A stretch of DNA of 64,000 nt from Tetradesmus obliquus (Eukaryota; Chlorophyta; Chlorophyceae; Sphaeropleales; Scenedesmaceae), in the NCBI GenBank assembly GCA_030272155.1, contig CP126202.1, forward strand, positions 4,919,501 through 4,983,500, read 5' to 3'. Of this stretch, positions 30,585 to 41,787 are shown one piece after another. Numbering within the stretch: position 1 is the first letter of the stretch; each line of letters starts with the position of its first letter. A program made the translations under genes and the position numbers. A model generated the notes under the pieces. The model was not told the origin of the DNA. It did not search any database and saw only the letters and a program-made list of their open reading frames with translations.

Positions 30585-31520
30585 GCTGCTCCTAGCTGTG
30601 CAAGGCAAGGACAGCCCTAAGGGATCATGAACAGCTGAAGCGCGCACTTGACATATGATATCATGTTAGTCAACACCGTTGAAGGAGGACGGCCAATGGA
30701 GATGCAAGTAGCCAACACAGACAGCACAGCACAGGATGGTGAATACTTGCTACTCCACCAACATAGGCAGGAGCTGGACAACTGTAGTGTCATGCACAAT
30801 CACACGAATAGTAAGAAGCAGCCCAACACAAGTGCACAACAGAAGAGCATACGCAGAGCCAGCAACCCGACAACTACCCCTGTCACATGACGTAACTGAC
30901 ACATGACGCATGACGCAGGCACCGGCGCCAGGTGAGTTACTCTGATGCGCAATACTAGCCCTTCTTCAGCAGGTGGCACTTGTGCAGCATCCTCAGCAGC
31001 AAATAATCTCATCACAGAAAGCCCAATGCATCCTCTACGACTGGTTCAGGACACGTCGCCTCTACTGAACATCCTCGCAAGGTGGCCGCTGCAATGTGCT
31101 CAGCTGCAACACGCCAACTCGCAGCAGCGGACAGCAGATGCTGATGAAACGCGGTTGCTGTACAAATCCAGCGCCATGCGTCTGTGCTTGGTGCACAGAA
31201 GCTTCAACAGCAGCCTCATCACGGCAACCGACCAGCAACTGGCAGGCAGCAGCGCGCGTAACGATGTGCTGCACGGAGCTTCACACCTGCAGCTGCAGCT
31301 CCGCGCTGCTGCCTGCAGGTGTAAAGCTGCATGCAGAACATCATTGCGCGCACTGCTGCCTGCTTATTGTTGGTTAGTGCCAGCGATAAGGCTGCTGGTG
31401 AGCCTCCCATGCAGCACAGCACAGGCGCAGGCGGCCTGCTTCGGAGTGTCAATGTGCCAGCATCACACCACCAGCTGCTGTGGCCAGCCTAAGCAGGTGC
31501 CTGCTCCTCACGCCACCAGC
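30585..31520. other. Intergenic, MFAP1 upstream region
   Basis: About 0.9 kb holding the MFAP1 promoter (minus strand) and 3' flank of the subtilase gene. I see no TATA box that stands out, no additional exon chain and no long triplet tracts. Confidence 0.45.
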
Positions 31521-31945
31521 TCATAGGAGAGCACCACCTCCCTGAAGCCACTGTCACCCGCCGCACAACAATGTTCTGCATTGACGTCACACCACCTGCA
31601 GCATCGGCTGCCGTGGCCATTTACTCCTCGCATCACCAGCTGCTGTGACCAGCTGTGCCACCTGGCCGCTCACACCACCAGCTGCTGTGACCAGCTGCAG
31701 CAACACCTACACTGTCAGCACTCGCACGGCCAGCTGCTGTGGCCAGCCTCACCAGCACTCACCGGCTGGTGGTGCCCCGGCTGCGCACCTTGCAGCGTCA
31801 CCAGCAGCCTCTTTGGCAGGTTACACCACCAGGTGCTGAGGCCGGTTACACCAGCGCCCAGCGGCTGGCTGCTTACACCACCAGCTGCTGAGGCCGGTTG
31901 CACCACCAGCTGCTGAGGCGGTTACACCAGCGCCCACCGGCTGGC
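31521..31945 (-). repeat. Degenerate minisatellite and copy of the subtilase 3' end
   Basis: At 31521-31567 lies a copy of the last coding codons of the subtilase gene (SGFREVVL-YELV), about 440 bp beyond the true end. Between it and the true stop, units built on CACCACCAGCTGCTG(T/A)G, roughly 20-45 bp, recur more than ten times. The core itself derives from the stop-codon end of the exon (CACCACCAGCTC), so the array is probably an amplified exon end. Confidence 0.8.
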
Positions 31946-31949
31946 CGGT

Positions 31950-34900
31950 TTACACCACCAGCTCGTAGGGCAGCACCACCTCCCTGAAGCCGCTGTCACC
32001 CGCCGGGACCTTGACAATCAGCGTCACTTTGTGCCCTGGCTGCGCGCCCTGCAGGGTGCACGCAGCACTCGCCACGCCATCATCGTCAGTCTCCAGCGAG
32101 TGCTTCTCGCATGTTACTTTGACTTCCGGGCTGCTGCCTTCCGGCCCGGATGACGATCCGGATGCCGGCCTCACCGCGATGCGGACATCTTGATCGGCCA
32201 GCGGCTGGCCTGTTTCTGGATCTGTAACGGTAATATTCACGCTCACAAAGCTCATGTTTTGAGCTTTGGCCCAGCTCCAATGTGAGTCCCAGAAAGTGTG
32301 GCTCAGGTCGACGCCAAAGGCGGGAGTTCGAACCGCGGCCGACTCGAGCGTCGCGACTGTTGCACCGCTGCAGGGGTGCTGCGTGAGGTACTGGTGGGCT
32401 GCGAGTGCCTGCACAATGCCTGCGCCGTACTCCTTGGTCCATGCTGACGTGGAGTTGTCGGGGCGCTTGGCAGTCTTTTCGAGTGCGGCGCGGATCTCGC
32501 TGCTGCTGCAGGACGTGTGCGCGGACCACACTAGGCCGGCCACGCCAGCAGCTGTGGGGCAGGCCTGCAGCAGCAGCAGCAGCAGCAGCGCAAGTGTCAG
32601 GGTAGCTGCTGGTCCTGCAGCAGGAGCTGTAACTGCAGCAGGCACGGCATTGCAAACCACCCGTGAACATTGCAAGTGCAGGCCGCAACCTTGGACGGCA
32701 GGCACGCGGGAAAGAATGCACCTGGATGCGGCACCAGCAGCTCGACAATGCAAAGGTTTGCAGCCGTCTGCTCCCACAGGCTCACCATATAGCGCACACT
32801 CATAATGCAAATAGACGCAGCACCACATTCAACAAACATCTGCCCCTGCTTCTTCAGAAAAAAAAACACTCACCATGGAGGTGCCGCTGAAGGCAGCCAG
32901 CCCAATCTCCTTCTGAGGCGCACTGTCGGGCACAGCCAGCGTCACACTCAAACTGCCACCCTTTGCCGCCGCATCCGCTGCCGCAGCCCTTAGCGCCTCT
33001 CCCTGAGCCCTCGACACTGTCACAGCCACGGGCCAGCCGCCGGCGGGCCGCTCCTGCTCACACGTCGTCACATCCACACCGGTAAAGCGCTCGCAGGCCG
33101 GCTTGTCAGCTGCGTTATATAACACAGCCGCCACGCCGCCGGCCGCCACACAGCTGGCGATCTTTTGGCAGAACGTCGTCTGGCCTCGTTGGACGAGGCA
33201 CATCTTGCCGGCAGCGCCCGGGCAGCCGTTGCTAGCTAAACCGCAGTTGACCAGATCAGCTGTAACAGATCCGCTGGGGGCACCCTTGATGCGGCCCACT
33301 GGGGGCGCGGAGAAGAAAGCGCTGGCGCTGCTGCTGCTGCTGCCGCTGCTGCCAGGTGTGGATGTGGGCAGGGTCAGAGGTGGGTGTGTGGAGATGATGT
33401 CGCGTGTGCCAGAGAAGTAGTAGTCGCTGCCTGCGGTGTTGGCCAGTGGCACGGAGGACACCGTCTTCACGCCCTGCAGGAGCAGCAGGCAGGCACACAC
33501 AGCCCTTGTGCCAAGGTCTTACGGTTGTTGAGCAGCATTAGATCTAACAGACGGGATCTGTTGGGATGCCTGCGTTATACCAGTGCAACACAGCTCTTCT
33601 GCGCAGCCTAGCGCCACACGAGCACCCCACTCCTCCCCACCTAGCATGCAGATCTCAACACGCTAGCATCGCGCCCACCCACCCGCGCCTAATGGTGGCC
33701 CCAGAAAACCAGTGCTGATACTGACACCAGCTAGCAGCCACTCACCGTCGCCGCCAGGTCCATTGCCGTGTTGGCCATTTCAATCCCAATGCACAGGAAC
33801 ACCCCACCCCACCCCTTCCCACCTAGCAGGTGCGCATCAGCAGGCAAGAAAACACACCCCACTCACCGGCGCCGCCAGGTCCACTGCCGCGTTGCGTGTG
33901 GAGAAGCCCGCCACCCTGCCCGCCCAGTCCACCGCAGCCACACTGATAACTTCGGGGTAACACGCCGGGCAGCCCATCGTGCCGTCGCCGCTGTTGCCGG
34001 CGCTGGAAAACCAGATGACGTCCGTGCGCTCAGCCGCGAGGGATTTGATCGCGGTTTGTGCGAAGGTGTTAGGGTAGTCTACGCCAAAGCTCATGGAGAT
34101 GACGAGTTTCATGTCGGGGGTGTTGGTTGCAGCCTTGCGCCTGGCAGCATCAGCAGAAGAGCAGCAGCAGCAGCAGCAATGTTTTCATTGAGGTTGAAGC
34201 ACGGGGGTTGGGTAGTCCACAACGAAGCTCATTTTTTCTAAGAGTTCGAAGATTCTGGAGGTTCTGGAGATGATGAGCCTCATATCTGGGGTGTTGATTG
34301 CAAACTTGCGCCTGGCAGCAGCGGCAGCAGCAGCAGCAGCAGTACAGTCGCAAGTAGGCTGAGCAGCAGTGCGCACGGTAAAGGCGACCCAACTCTGAGT
34401 TACGTCATTGCAGCCAGCAACCCATTCGCATAGCTGCAGGATTGCAAACAACTCTGCGCTGTCTGTCTCAAACTCCCCACCTTGCTGCACCTCACATGTG
34501 TCTGCAGCAAAGGAATTGCCACACTGCGCTACACCGGACGCAGCTGCAGCCACAGTGCCCGCCTGTCCAGCTCGTCGATGCACTCCAGACTAGACTGCAC
34601 ACAAGGGCGTCAGAACAAAAGACTTCACAACAAACCCAGTGTCCCACGCAGCCACAGGCCTCACCTGTCGAGCTCATCGTTGCTCTCCAGCCAGGTGGCC
34701 GCGCTGGAGAGGCAGCTACAGCAACCCAGACCAACACCAATGCAGCCAGCAGACACCTTTCCCCGCACCTGTCCAGCCCGTCGATGCACCCAGCCAGGTG
34801 GCCACAGGTAAAGAGGCGGCCATAGCAGCCCGCACAACGACAACTCATTTGTCCATTCCTTCCTTCAGAGTGGGCTGCGGTGACATAGGCAACGCTGACA

Positions 34901-36855
34901 CAACAGCTACAAAAAATCAGGCCGCATCTCACCTGTCCAGCTCGTCGATGCACTCCAGCCAGGTGGCCACGGTGAAGAGGCAGCCACAGCAACCCACACC
35001 AGCAACGCTGCAGGCAGCAGCCACCTCCCCCCGCACCTGTCCAGCTCGTCCATGCACTCAGGCCAGGTGCCAAGCAAGCACCAGCAACGATGCCATTGTG
35101 CCACTGAACTGCTGCTGCTGTCCCGCAAGCCACAGCCACCCATCAAAACCACATTTGCCACCAGCCACGCGCTGCTGCAGCCGATTCTGACCTGTCCAGC
35201 TTGTGGATGCACTCCAGCCAGGTGGCCGCGGTCCGTGTTGTGTCAATGCAGCCCACAACCCACTGGCATGCACACCCGGAGCACAAATATATCAGATCAA
35301 AATCAGTGCCCCACTCAGCAACAGGCCTCGCCTGTCCAGCTCGTGGATGCACTCCAGCCAGGTGGCCCAGGTGAAGAGACAGCCACAGCAACCCGCACAC
35401 CTATAACTCATCTGTCCACATCCTTCAGAATGGGCTGCGGTGACGTGGGCAACGTCAACATAATAGCCACATAAAGACAGGCCGCATCTCACCTGTCCAG
35501 CTCGTCGATGCACTCCAGCCAGGTGGCCACGGTGAGGTCCACAGGCTCCTGCTCGTTGGGGCCAAAGAAGTTGTAGCTGGCAGCAGCAGCAGCAGCAGTA
35601 ACGAAGAGGGCGGCAGCAGCAGCAGTGGCAAATGTCAGCAAAGGGGCAGCTTTGCCTCAGCCACATGCAGGCGCAGCGCTGCAACATGGGAAGCAAGTGT
35701 GTCATTCATCCTGCACGGCATGCACAGCCAGGCTGACTGCAACTCAGCGGAGCAGCTGCGTGTGGCAGGCAGCAACAAACATGGCAGCTGCTAGCGGCTG
35801 GCTGTGTCCATCACTCACTGGTACATGTGTGCGCCCTCGGGCGACACGCCCACCACGCCGCGGCCGTTGCGCAGCGCGGCGATGGTGCCGCTGGTGTGCG
35901 TGCCATGGCCATGCTAAAAGTAATGATGGCGATGTTGGGTGGGGGCACAACAAGCAGGCAGTGCAGCATGCGGTGGTGAGCAACGCGATGTTTACATCGT
36001 GGCCGCCATGCACAGGGTGCACATTGAGCTCAGCGACAGGCTGGCCAGCTGCCGGCTGGAAGCCATGCAGGGCTGATTCGTGCCTCTGAGGAAGCTAACA
36101 AGCGTGCGAAACCGCAGTTTTGCAAAACTGCAGTTTCAAAACGAGAGCACCACCAAGTGCAATGTGCAGCCGGGACCAAAGGGTTGCCCCCCCTCCCCCC
36201 ACCGCCTCCTGGCGCTACACACCTGGTCTTCGTTCCAGTTGTAGCAGTACTTGAAGCTCTCGCGTGTGGTGAGGTTGCCGCCAGCCACACCAGGCCCAAT
36301 GCAGCCAGAGGTACCTGCGGCAGCAGCAGCAGCAGCAGCAGACATTGTTTGCAGTACTCAATGACAGTTGAGCTGCTGCCAGCCCACTGAGTACCTGCAA
36401 TCTTGCTGCAGACTTCGAAGTCGGTGAGTGAAGTACTGCTACCAGGTTGCTGCCCGCATTTCTTGCGCACAGCTCTACAGCTTGGTTTGCCTGTTCGGTA
36501 GGTCATGTGGCCTGCACCACCTGCATAAGCACACCGCTGCTGATTTGCCTGCTGCTGCTCTGCTGCAATCCAAGGCAAGCCCTGCCACTCACGTTCTTTG
36601 TCAAACTCCTGGTTTTGGATATCCAGTCCCTACAGGGACAGATAGCAGCACACCAGGCAGTCAGCAGCAGCAGCACTGATTATCTTGGCATGAATGTCAG
36701 CAGCAATATAGAAGAGCGTTAAGTGGCTTCGTTCTTAGCAGCTGCAGTCAATGCGCAACTGAGAGGTTATCACGCCGCAGTCATGCAAGACAGCCTTCCT
36801 GCACCCTTGAGCTGGCTGGCTGCATGCAGCACAGCAGCCGTAAAACACTGCGACA

Positions 36856-36888
<33 letters not shown>

Positions 36889-38290
36889 ACGTAAGAGCGC
36901 TGGCAAAAGTCACTCACCATGTCGATCACGCAGTACAGCACCAAACTGCAAAGCTGCATGCCGCCAAAAGACAGTGACTGGTGCTGCTGCACCAGCCTGT
37001 GCCTCACCGTGTCGATCACGCAGTACAGCACCTTGTCGCAGGAATAACTATATCTGCTGCTGCTGCTGCTGCGCTGCTGCATCCAGGCCAGGTGCCTACC
37101 GTGTCGATCACGCAGTACAGCACCTTGCCCCTGTGCTCCCGCGCGATGGCGCGCATCTCAGGCGTGTCTGCTTGCACCATGCTGATGCCTGCGGTAATCA
37201 AGTTGCGCAGCATATGCATGGGGTGTGTATACATTAGCAGCGGGGCAGCGGAACAACACGTGACAGTCAGCTGGCGCGCATCTCAGGCGTGTCTGCCTGC
37301 ACCATGCTGATGCCTGTGGTAGGGGGGAGGGACACCATGACAGTCAGCTGGCGTGCAGACACCACAGCAGCCGAGCAGCACGCTCTACAGCACGCATGCA
37401 TGTTTGCACCTGCTGCGTTCCTGCCGTGAAGAGAACACCATTCATATTGAGACAGGCTGCGGCACAGTGACTCACCATAAGGCACGCCTTCAGACTCAAG
37501 CCCCATGCCTGCATCAGGGTTGTTGGGGTCGCCAGCGCTGCACACTTGAGGCTCAGCCTTGGCCCCTCTGGCCCTGACCCTGCCCTGCTGCTGTGCTGAG
37601 CCTGGCTGCGGCTGCTGCTGCCCCGCTGACGCAGCACTACCAAATGCACCAGCAGATCCAGATGTGGCCTCATAATCTGGCACGGGGCGGGGCGCCCGAA
37701 TGAAGCCGTTGCGCTCCACACCTGCCACATGGCTCATGCTTGACAGGGAAGCCACACCCACAGTGGCCTCGCCTGGTGCTGCTGCTGCTGCTGCTGTTGG
37801 GTCGGTGCCGTCCAGTGTGGAGACGATGAGGCGGTTGAACTTGGGGTACTCGCGCAGCACGCTCCAACCGTTGCGCACTGCATCTGCCAGCACCTGCATA
37901 TGCGTATGTGGCATACAGCATGTATGTGGTGGGACCGTGCAGGGTGACGATTTAATGCAAGTGCAAGGTCCTGGTGTGGCCATGCCGTTGGGAGTGCCGT
38001 GAAAGACAGATTTAGGCTCATGAGGCATAGGCGGTGCCATTGGCTACTCAGCCAAGGGATCAACAGTAACTGAGCACAACACGCTGCCAAGCCTGCCAGC
38101 ATGCCAGCATGGGGCAGAAACCCACCTGGTCACGTGAGCCAGAATCATAGTGGATAGTGAAGGTCTCGTCCTGCTGCTGCTTCTGCTGCTGCTTTTGCTG
38201 CTGCTTCTGCTGCTGCGCCAGGGCTGCTGTAGCACCGACCAGCAGCATCAATGCCGAGCATAAACCACAAGAAATTTTGAAGCCGCTCAT
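31950..38290 (-). CDS. Secreted subtilisin-like serine protease (S8) with PA insert, 822 aa
   Basis: Ten exons: 38126-38290, 37476-37893, 37100-37188, 36593-36629, 36223-36314, 35819-35913, 35493-35576, 33867-34140, 32874-33473, 31950-32564. The frame is complete. Residues 1-25 are a signal peptide (SALMLLVGATAALA), followed by a KQQQ repeat. Catalytic residues: Asp223 in CVIDT, His270 in GHGTHTSGT, oxyanion Asn376 in SSAGNSG, and Ser617 in GTSM/ACP, split by an intron. A protease-associated (PA) domain with LVQRGQTTFCQKI lies between Asn and Ser. The C-terminal ~200 residues form a beta-rich domain (VNITVTDPETGQPL). Cys residues are frequent. It should act outside the cell or in the secretory route; the substrate is unknown. 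Intron donors after the Asp and after exon 7 are multiplied. Confidence 0.93.
33748..33775 (-). repeat. Truncated tail copy of subtilase exon 8
   Basis: Repeats the end of exon 8 (coding NTAMDLAAT; true NAAVDLAAP at 33867) with a GTGAGTGG donor, 121 bp downstream of the true donor. Confidence 0.8.
34190..34314 (-). repeat. Diverged head copy of subtilase exon 8
   Basis: The exon 8 head (RKAATNTPDMKLVISMSFGVDYPNT) is recognisable as RKFAINTPDMRLIIS, then ~33 extra bases, then KMSFVVDYPTPV. It has a GCCAG acceptor and no donor, and lies 174 bp upstream of the true start (34140). The insertion shows it decays free of coding constraint. Confidence 0.85.
34557..35370 (-). repeat. Seven truncated tail copies of subtilase exon 7
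   Basis: The tail of exon 7 (coding VATWLECIDELD, true donor at 35491-35492) recurs at about 35333, 35192, 35037, 34933, 34770, 34668 and 34560. Spacings are about 100-160 bp. Most keep the CAG/GT donor junction. The linking intron sequence is also recognisably repeated in several units, for example the GTGAAGAGGCAGCCACAGCA stretch. Confidence 0.92.
36913..37036 (-). repeat. Two truncated tail copies of subtilase exon 3 (catalytic Asp codon)
   Basis: Copies of the exon 3 tail, coding VLYCVIDT with the catalytic Asp codon, occur near 37007-37035 and 36913-36940, downstream of the true donor at 37098-37099. Each is followed by GTGAG. Confidence 0.9.
37268..37316 (-). repeat. Truncated head copy of subtilase exon 3
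   Basis: Repeats the exon 3 head (coding GISMVQADTPEMRA; true start 37188) 128 bp upstream with an acceptor-like CACAG. It then diverges, so exon 3 is flanked by a head copy and two tail copies. Confidence 0.88.
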
Positions 38291-39810
38291 TTTGTGCAGA
38301 AGCGGCCTTCGCACGGCGAAGTGGAGGACGCTGCGTCGGCCTTGACCGCCCAACCACTTTTCGGTTCTGGCCAGTCGGGAGTTACACCCCTGCAGCCGCA
38401 GCTGAACAAGCACTAAACGTTTCCTATGAACGATAAAACTATATTTGAGGGGTTGGGTTCAGCAAGGTGTCACTCCTGAGGCCCCTGCGTTATTCGCAGG
38501 ACCTCTTCGCAGCGAGTAAACTTTTCATCGACACAGTTGAACGGTGATCACCACCACCATAGGACACAACTGCAATTATTAATTATATATAATGTTTCTT
38601 TGTAGCAGCAGGCACGCAGTCTAGGGTTTCCATCAACTGGACGTAGCGGGTGACAAGCACTACAACCAGCAAGGAGCAAGCTTGTACAGACACGTGAAGT
38701 TGTAGCAGCTGCTGACAGGCCACTCAGGATCTCCCCAAAAACTGTCATTCTCAAGTTGCATCAACATCTCAGCCCATACTGCTGCTGCACTGAAGCACAC
38801 TTTTCCATGTGCCGTAGCCACGCAAGCCTGTACAGGTACACGTACCTGACTGCGTCATTTAGGCTGCCTGCTGCTAGGCCCACCCAGCCAGCTGCTGCAC
38901 ATCCTCACACAGCCAAGCCCAGGCATGCCACACCAGCAACATCAGTCCCTGCGCAGTACATCTGAAATGCGCAGCTCTGCTGTGGCGTGCGGTGGCTGCA
39001 GGCAGTCCCGCACACACGATGTTGCAGCAACCGTCTGTACAACCATGCCAGCCAGCACAACCAGCACAACGAGCGTGCAGCCTCAGGCTACCGCAAAATA
39101 GGCAGAGCTGCAACCAGCCGCTTTCAGGCCAATCCTAAGAGCAGTCCAGGCAGCCACAGCTGCTGCTGCTGCTGCTGAGCATAGCTCACACCATGCACCC
39201 AGTGCTGCTAGCAGTGCACGCGCCACCCAGCGCTGCGTTGCAATGCATGGAAAGAACGTGACTCGATGTTCCATCCCAGTAAAAATATGAACCTCACAAA
39301 AGCAGCTCAGAGTCTATTGCAACATCAACGCTGCACAAAAAGACCCAAGGCATGCGCCGCAGCGGCCAGCCATCAGGCAGGGGCTGACCTCTAGGTTGGT
39401 AAACAAGCAGGAGGCGAGCATCATAGCAGCTGGCACCAAAATGCAGTGCGCCAGCAGCCAGTGGCGGGCATGGCAGCACTGCTGCGAAGCCAAAAAAGCA
39501 AGACAACCTTTCCAGTATGCGCATTTCTGCAACACAGCCCATTCACTACAGCGCATATCGGGGGCTGCTGCCGCTGCCCTGACACACTCGGGCTAGCAGC
39601 TGTAGCATGAACCCTGCAAACCATTCGATCTGTGTGAGTGCTTTAGGAGGGGCTCTCACTACCTTTGACCAAATAGCACAGCCATGCACAGCCTTGTGTG
39701 CCTGCCCAATGACAAATATCAGCCATGTAACTGCCTGCACTCCATGCTATGCCCCGGGGCAGACCACCAGCAGCACCTCAACCATGCAGACCTACTTTCT
39801 ACTAGAAAAA
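38291..39810. other. Intergenic, subtilase upstream region
   Basis: Holds the promoter of the subtilase gene at its left end. I see no supported exon chain. An AT-rich patch (TTAATTATATATAATG, 38579-38594) lies about 290 nt upstream of the subtilase start. Confidence 0.45.
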
Positions 39811-39911
39811 ATAGCACGCACAGCTTCACTTGCAGACTAAATGCTGCCCCATCATAGGGCGCACAGCATACTCTGCAGCATTTAGTCTGCAAGTGAAGCT
39901 GTGCGTGCTAT
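39811..39911. repeat. Perfect 37-bp inverted repeat with 27-nt loop
   Basis: 39811-39847 and 39875-39911 are exact reverse complements over 37 bp (arm begins ATAGCACGCACAG), separated by 27 nt. A transcript from either strand would fold into a long perfect hairpin. It may be a small-RNA precursor, a foldback element end or a very recent inverted duplication. Confidence 0.95.
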
Positions 39912-40210
39912 CCATTTGGATAAAGTTCTTGTGCTGCTGGCCTGCCCAGCACACTCGCCATCACTGTACTACCCCAATCCCCTGCTTCTACTGAAGGGTA
40001 TATGCTGGTGCATCCTTTCACCAATTGACCACAGCGTACGCACCAACCTTTTGTAGCGAGCCCCGCTGCACAGCAATTATCACCCCTACTCAATCGTGCT
40101 GCTGCAGATAATTCCCTGCCCACAAAACTGGGAGCAACCCCATGCATACTATTCTGCATGCGCACTGCTGTTCCGAGCAGCATGCTGGTTGCTGTTTGCC
40201 CTCCCAACAA
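39908..40210 (-). CDS. Hypothetical ORF, 100 aa
   Basis: An ATG-to-stop frame free of the triplet repeats that dominate nearby ORFs. It has several Cys (DNCC, GWCVRCGQ) and ends ELYPNG, with the stop codon inside the right arm of the adjacent 37-bp inverted repeat. No family is recognised and no splice-linked exons are obvious. It could be a chance frame, an exon of an unseen gene or a fragment of an inserted element. Confidence 0.25.
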   Translation of the reverse strand: MLGGQTATSMLLGTAVRMQNSMHGVAPSFVGRELSAAARLSRGDNCCAAGLATKGWCVRCGQLVKGCTSIYPSVEAGDWGSTVMASVLGRPAAQELYPNG

Positions 40211-41206
40211 CCCCAGCAGCTACTCCTGCAGCCTCACCCCTATAAGGCAAGAAGAATCACTGTCATCAAAAAGCATCACATCATGTGCATGATGCACTGC
40301 CTCACACTTCCTGCCAAGTGAGCACGCAACCCCAACCCATAGAAATACCCAAGCAGCAGCAGCAGCTTGCTGCAGCTGTGCAGCGCACCGCATGCGCTGC
40401 CGCTCCCTGCCTCCCAACTCATGATCAGCCTGCATGCGCAGGTCACCCTGCACACTGTGTGCCGGTGCGCAGGTGTGCAGGCGCCACAGCATGATGTGCC
40501 TGCTGCCCTGCACACTACGTATGCTAGTAGCCACCCAAGCACTCAACACAGCTCAAACTACTACTACATCATCTGATCGCCTGCCGGTGCCGCCAGGCCT
40601 GCCGGGGTGCAGCGCAGCCATGCAGCTGCAGCTGTGGTGGTTCCTTCTGGAGTTGGGAGTCGGTGGTTGCCCGATGAGCCTGTCATTGGCTGAATAACGG
40701 GCTGCTTTGCGCCCTGAGGCACACAGACTGTGGTGCTGCTGCCAGGCGCAGGTCATGGGCAGATGCACAGTGTGGGGTACCTGACAAGGCAGCGGCAGCG
40801 GAGGCAGCAGCAGTAGCAGCAGCAGCGACAGCGAGAGGTAACTTGCAGCAGGTTGTGGAGTGTGCAGTATGGTGTGTAATATGCGGCTGGGGTTGAGGAG
40901 TGCACATGCACCGGCAGCGCAGCAGGCAATGCATGCATTGCGCACATCAGCGTCATGCTGGCACATGCCAAGTACCAAGTGCAGGCCCAGCACCATCGAT
41001 CACAATTGGTTGCTCTACACTGCCGCATAAAATCCAGCCATAGCAGCAACAGCCAGCAGCCCAGAGCATGCATGCATGGTTGCAGCGTGCCATGCCGCGC
41101 CACATGCAGCAGGGGCCTGGCGATGCGCCTGGTGATACTGTTGGGCCTCGCCGGAGCCACGGCATTGCTGCTGCTGCTGCTGCTGCTAGGGGGATGCATG
41201 CTGAAC
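40211..41206. other. Intergenic downstream of the F-box/LRR gene
   Basis: Contains the 3' flank of the F-box/LRR gene. If the donor-like GTGAGT overlapping that gene's stop codon is used, further exons could lie here, but I could not identify any with motif support. Confidence 0.4.
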
Positions 41207-41750
41207 TCACCACAGCCAAGGCAGGTCCGGCTCCCGCCACCACTCCCGCTCACGCAAGCTGAACGACTTGTACCACTGTCGGGGCAAGCAGGCAGCAGCA
41301 GCAGCAGCAGCAGCAGCCAGGATGGGGGTGTCAGGCGAGCGCTGAAGCAGTAGCAGAGGCTTAACAGACCAGCAGCTAGCCGCATGGTTGGACGTGCTTG
41401 CTGTCTTGCCTGCAGTGCTGCTGCTGGGAGCAAGCATGTGCAAACTCCCTGTTAACCCTGCTCACCTGGCAGCCGTGGTGCAGCCCAAAAGCAGCGCTGG
41501 CGTTGCTCAGCACTGCCCCCGGCAGTGCCAGGCTCAGCGCGGCCAGGCCGCCCCTGTCAGCATGGTGCAGCGCCAGCAGCGGCAGCGCCAGGCAGCGCAG
41601 GCTGGTCAGGCGGCGCAGCGCCTTGACGCCTGACAGCTCAGCGCTGGCGCGGCCGTCCAGCAGCAGGTAGCTGCAAAAGGGACAAAAGTGACAGCAGGCG
41701 CACAACAGTTGTTGTCAGTGGGTGGGAGGGGGGGGGGGGCAGCACACAGG

Positions 41751-41787
<37 letters not shown>

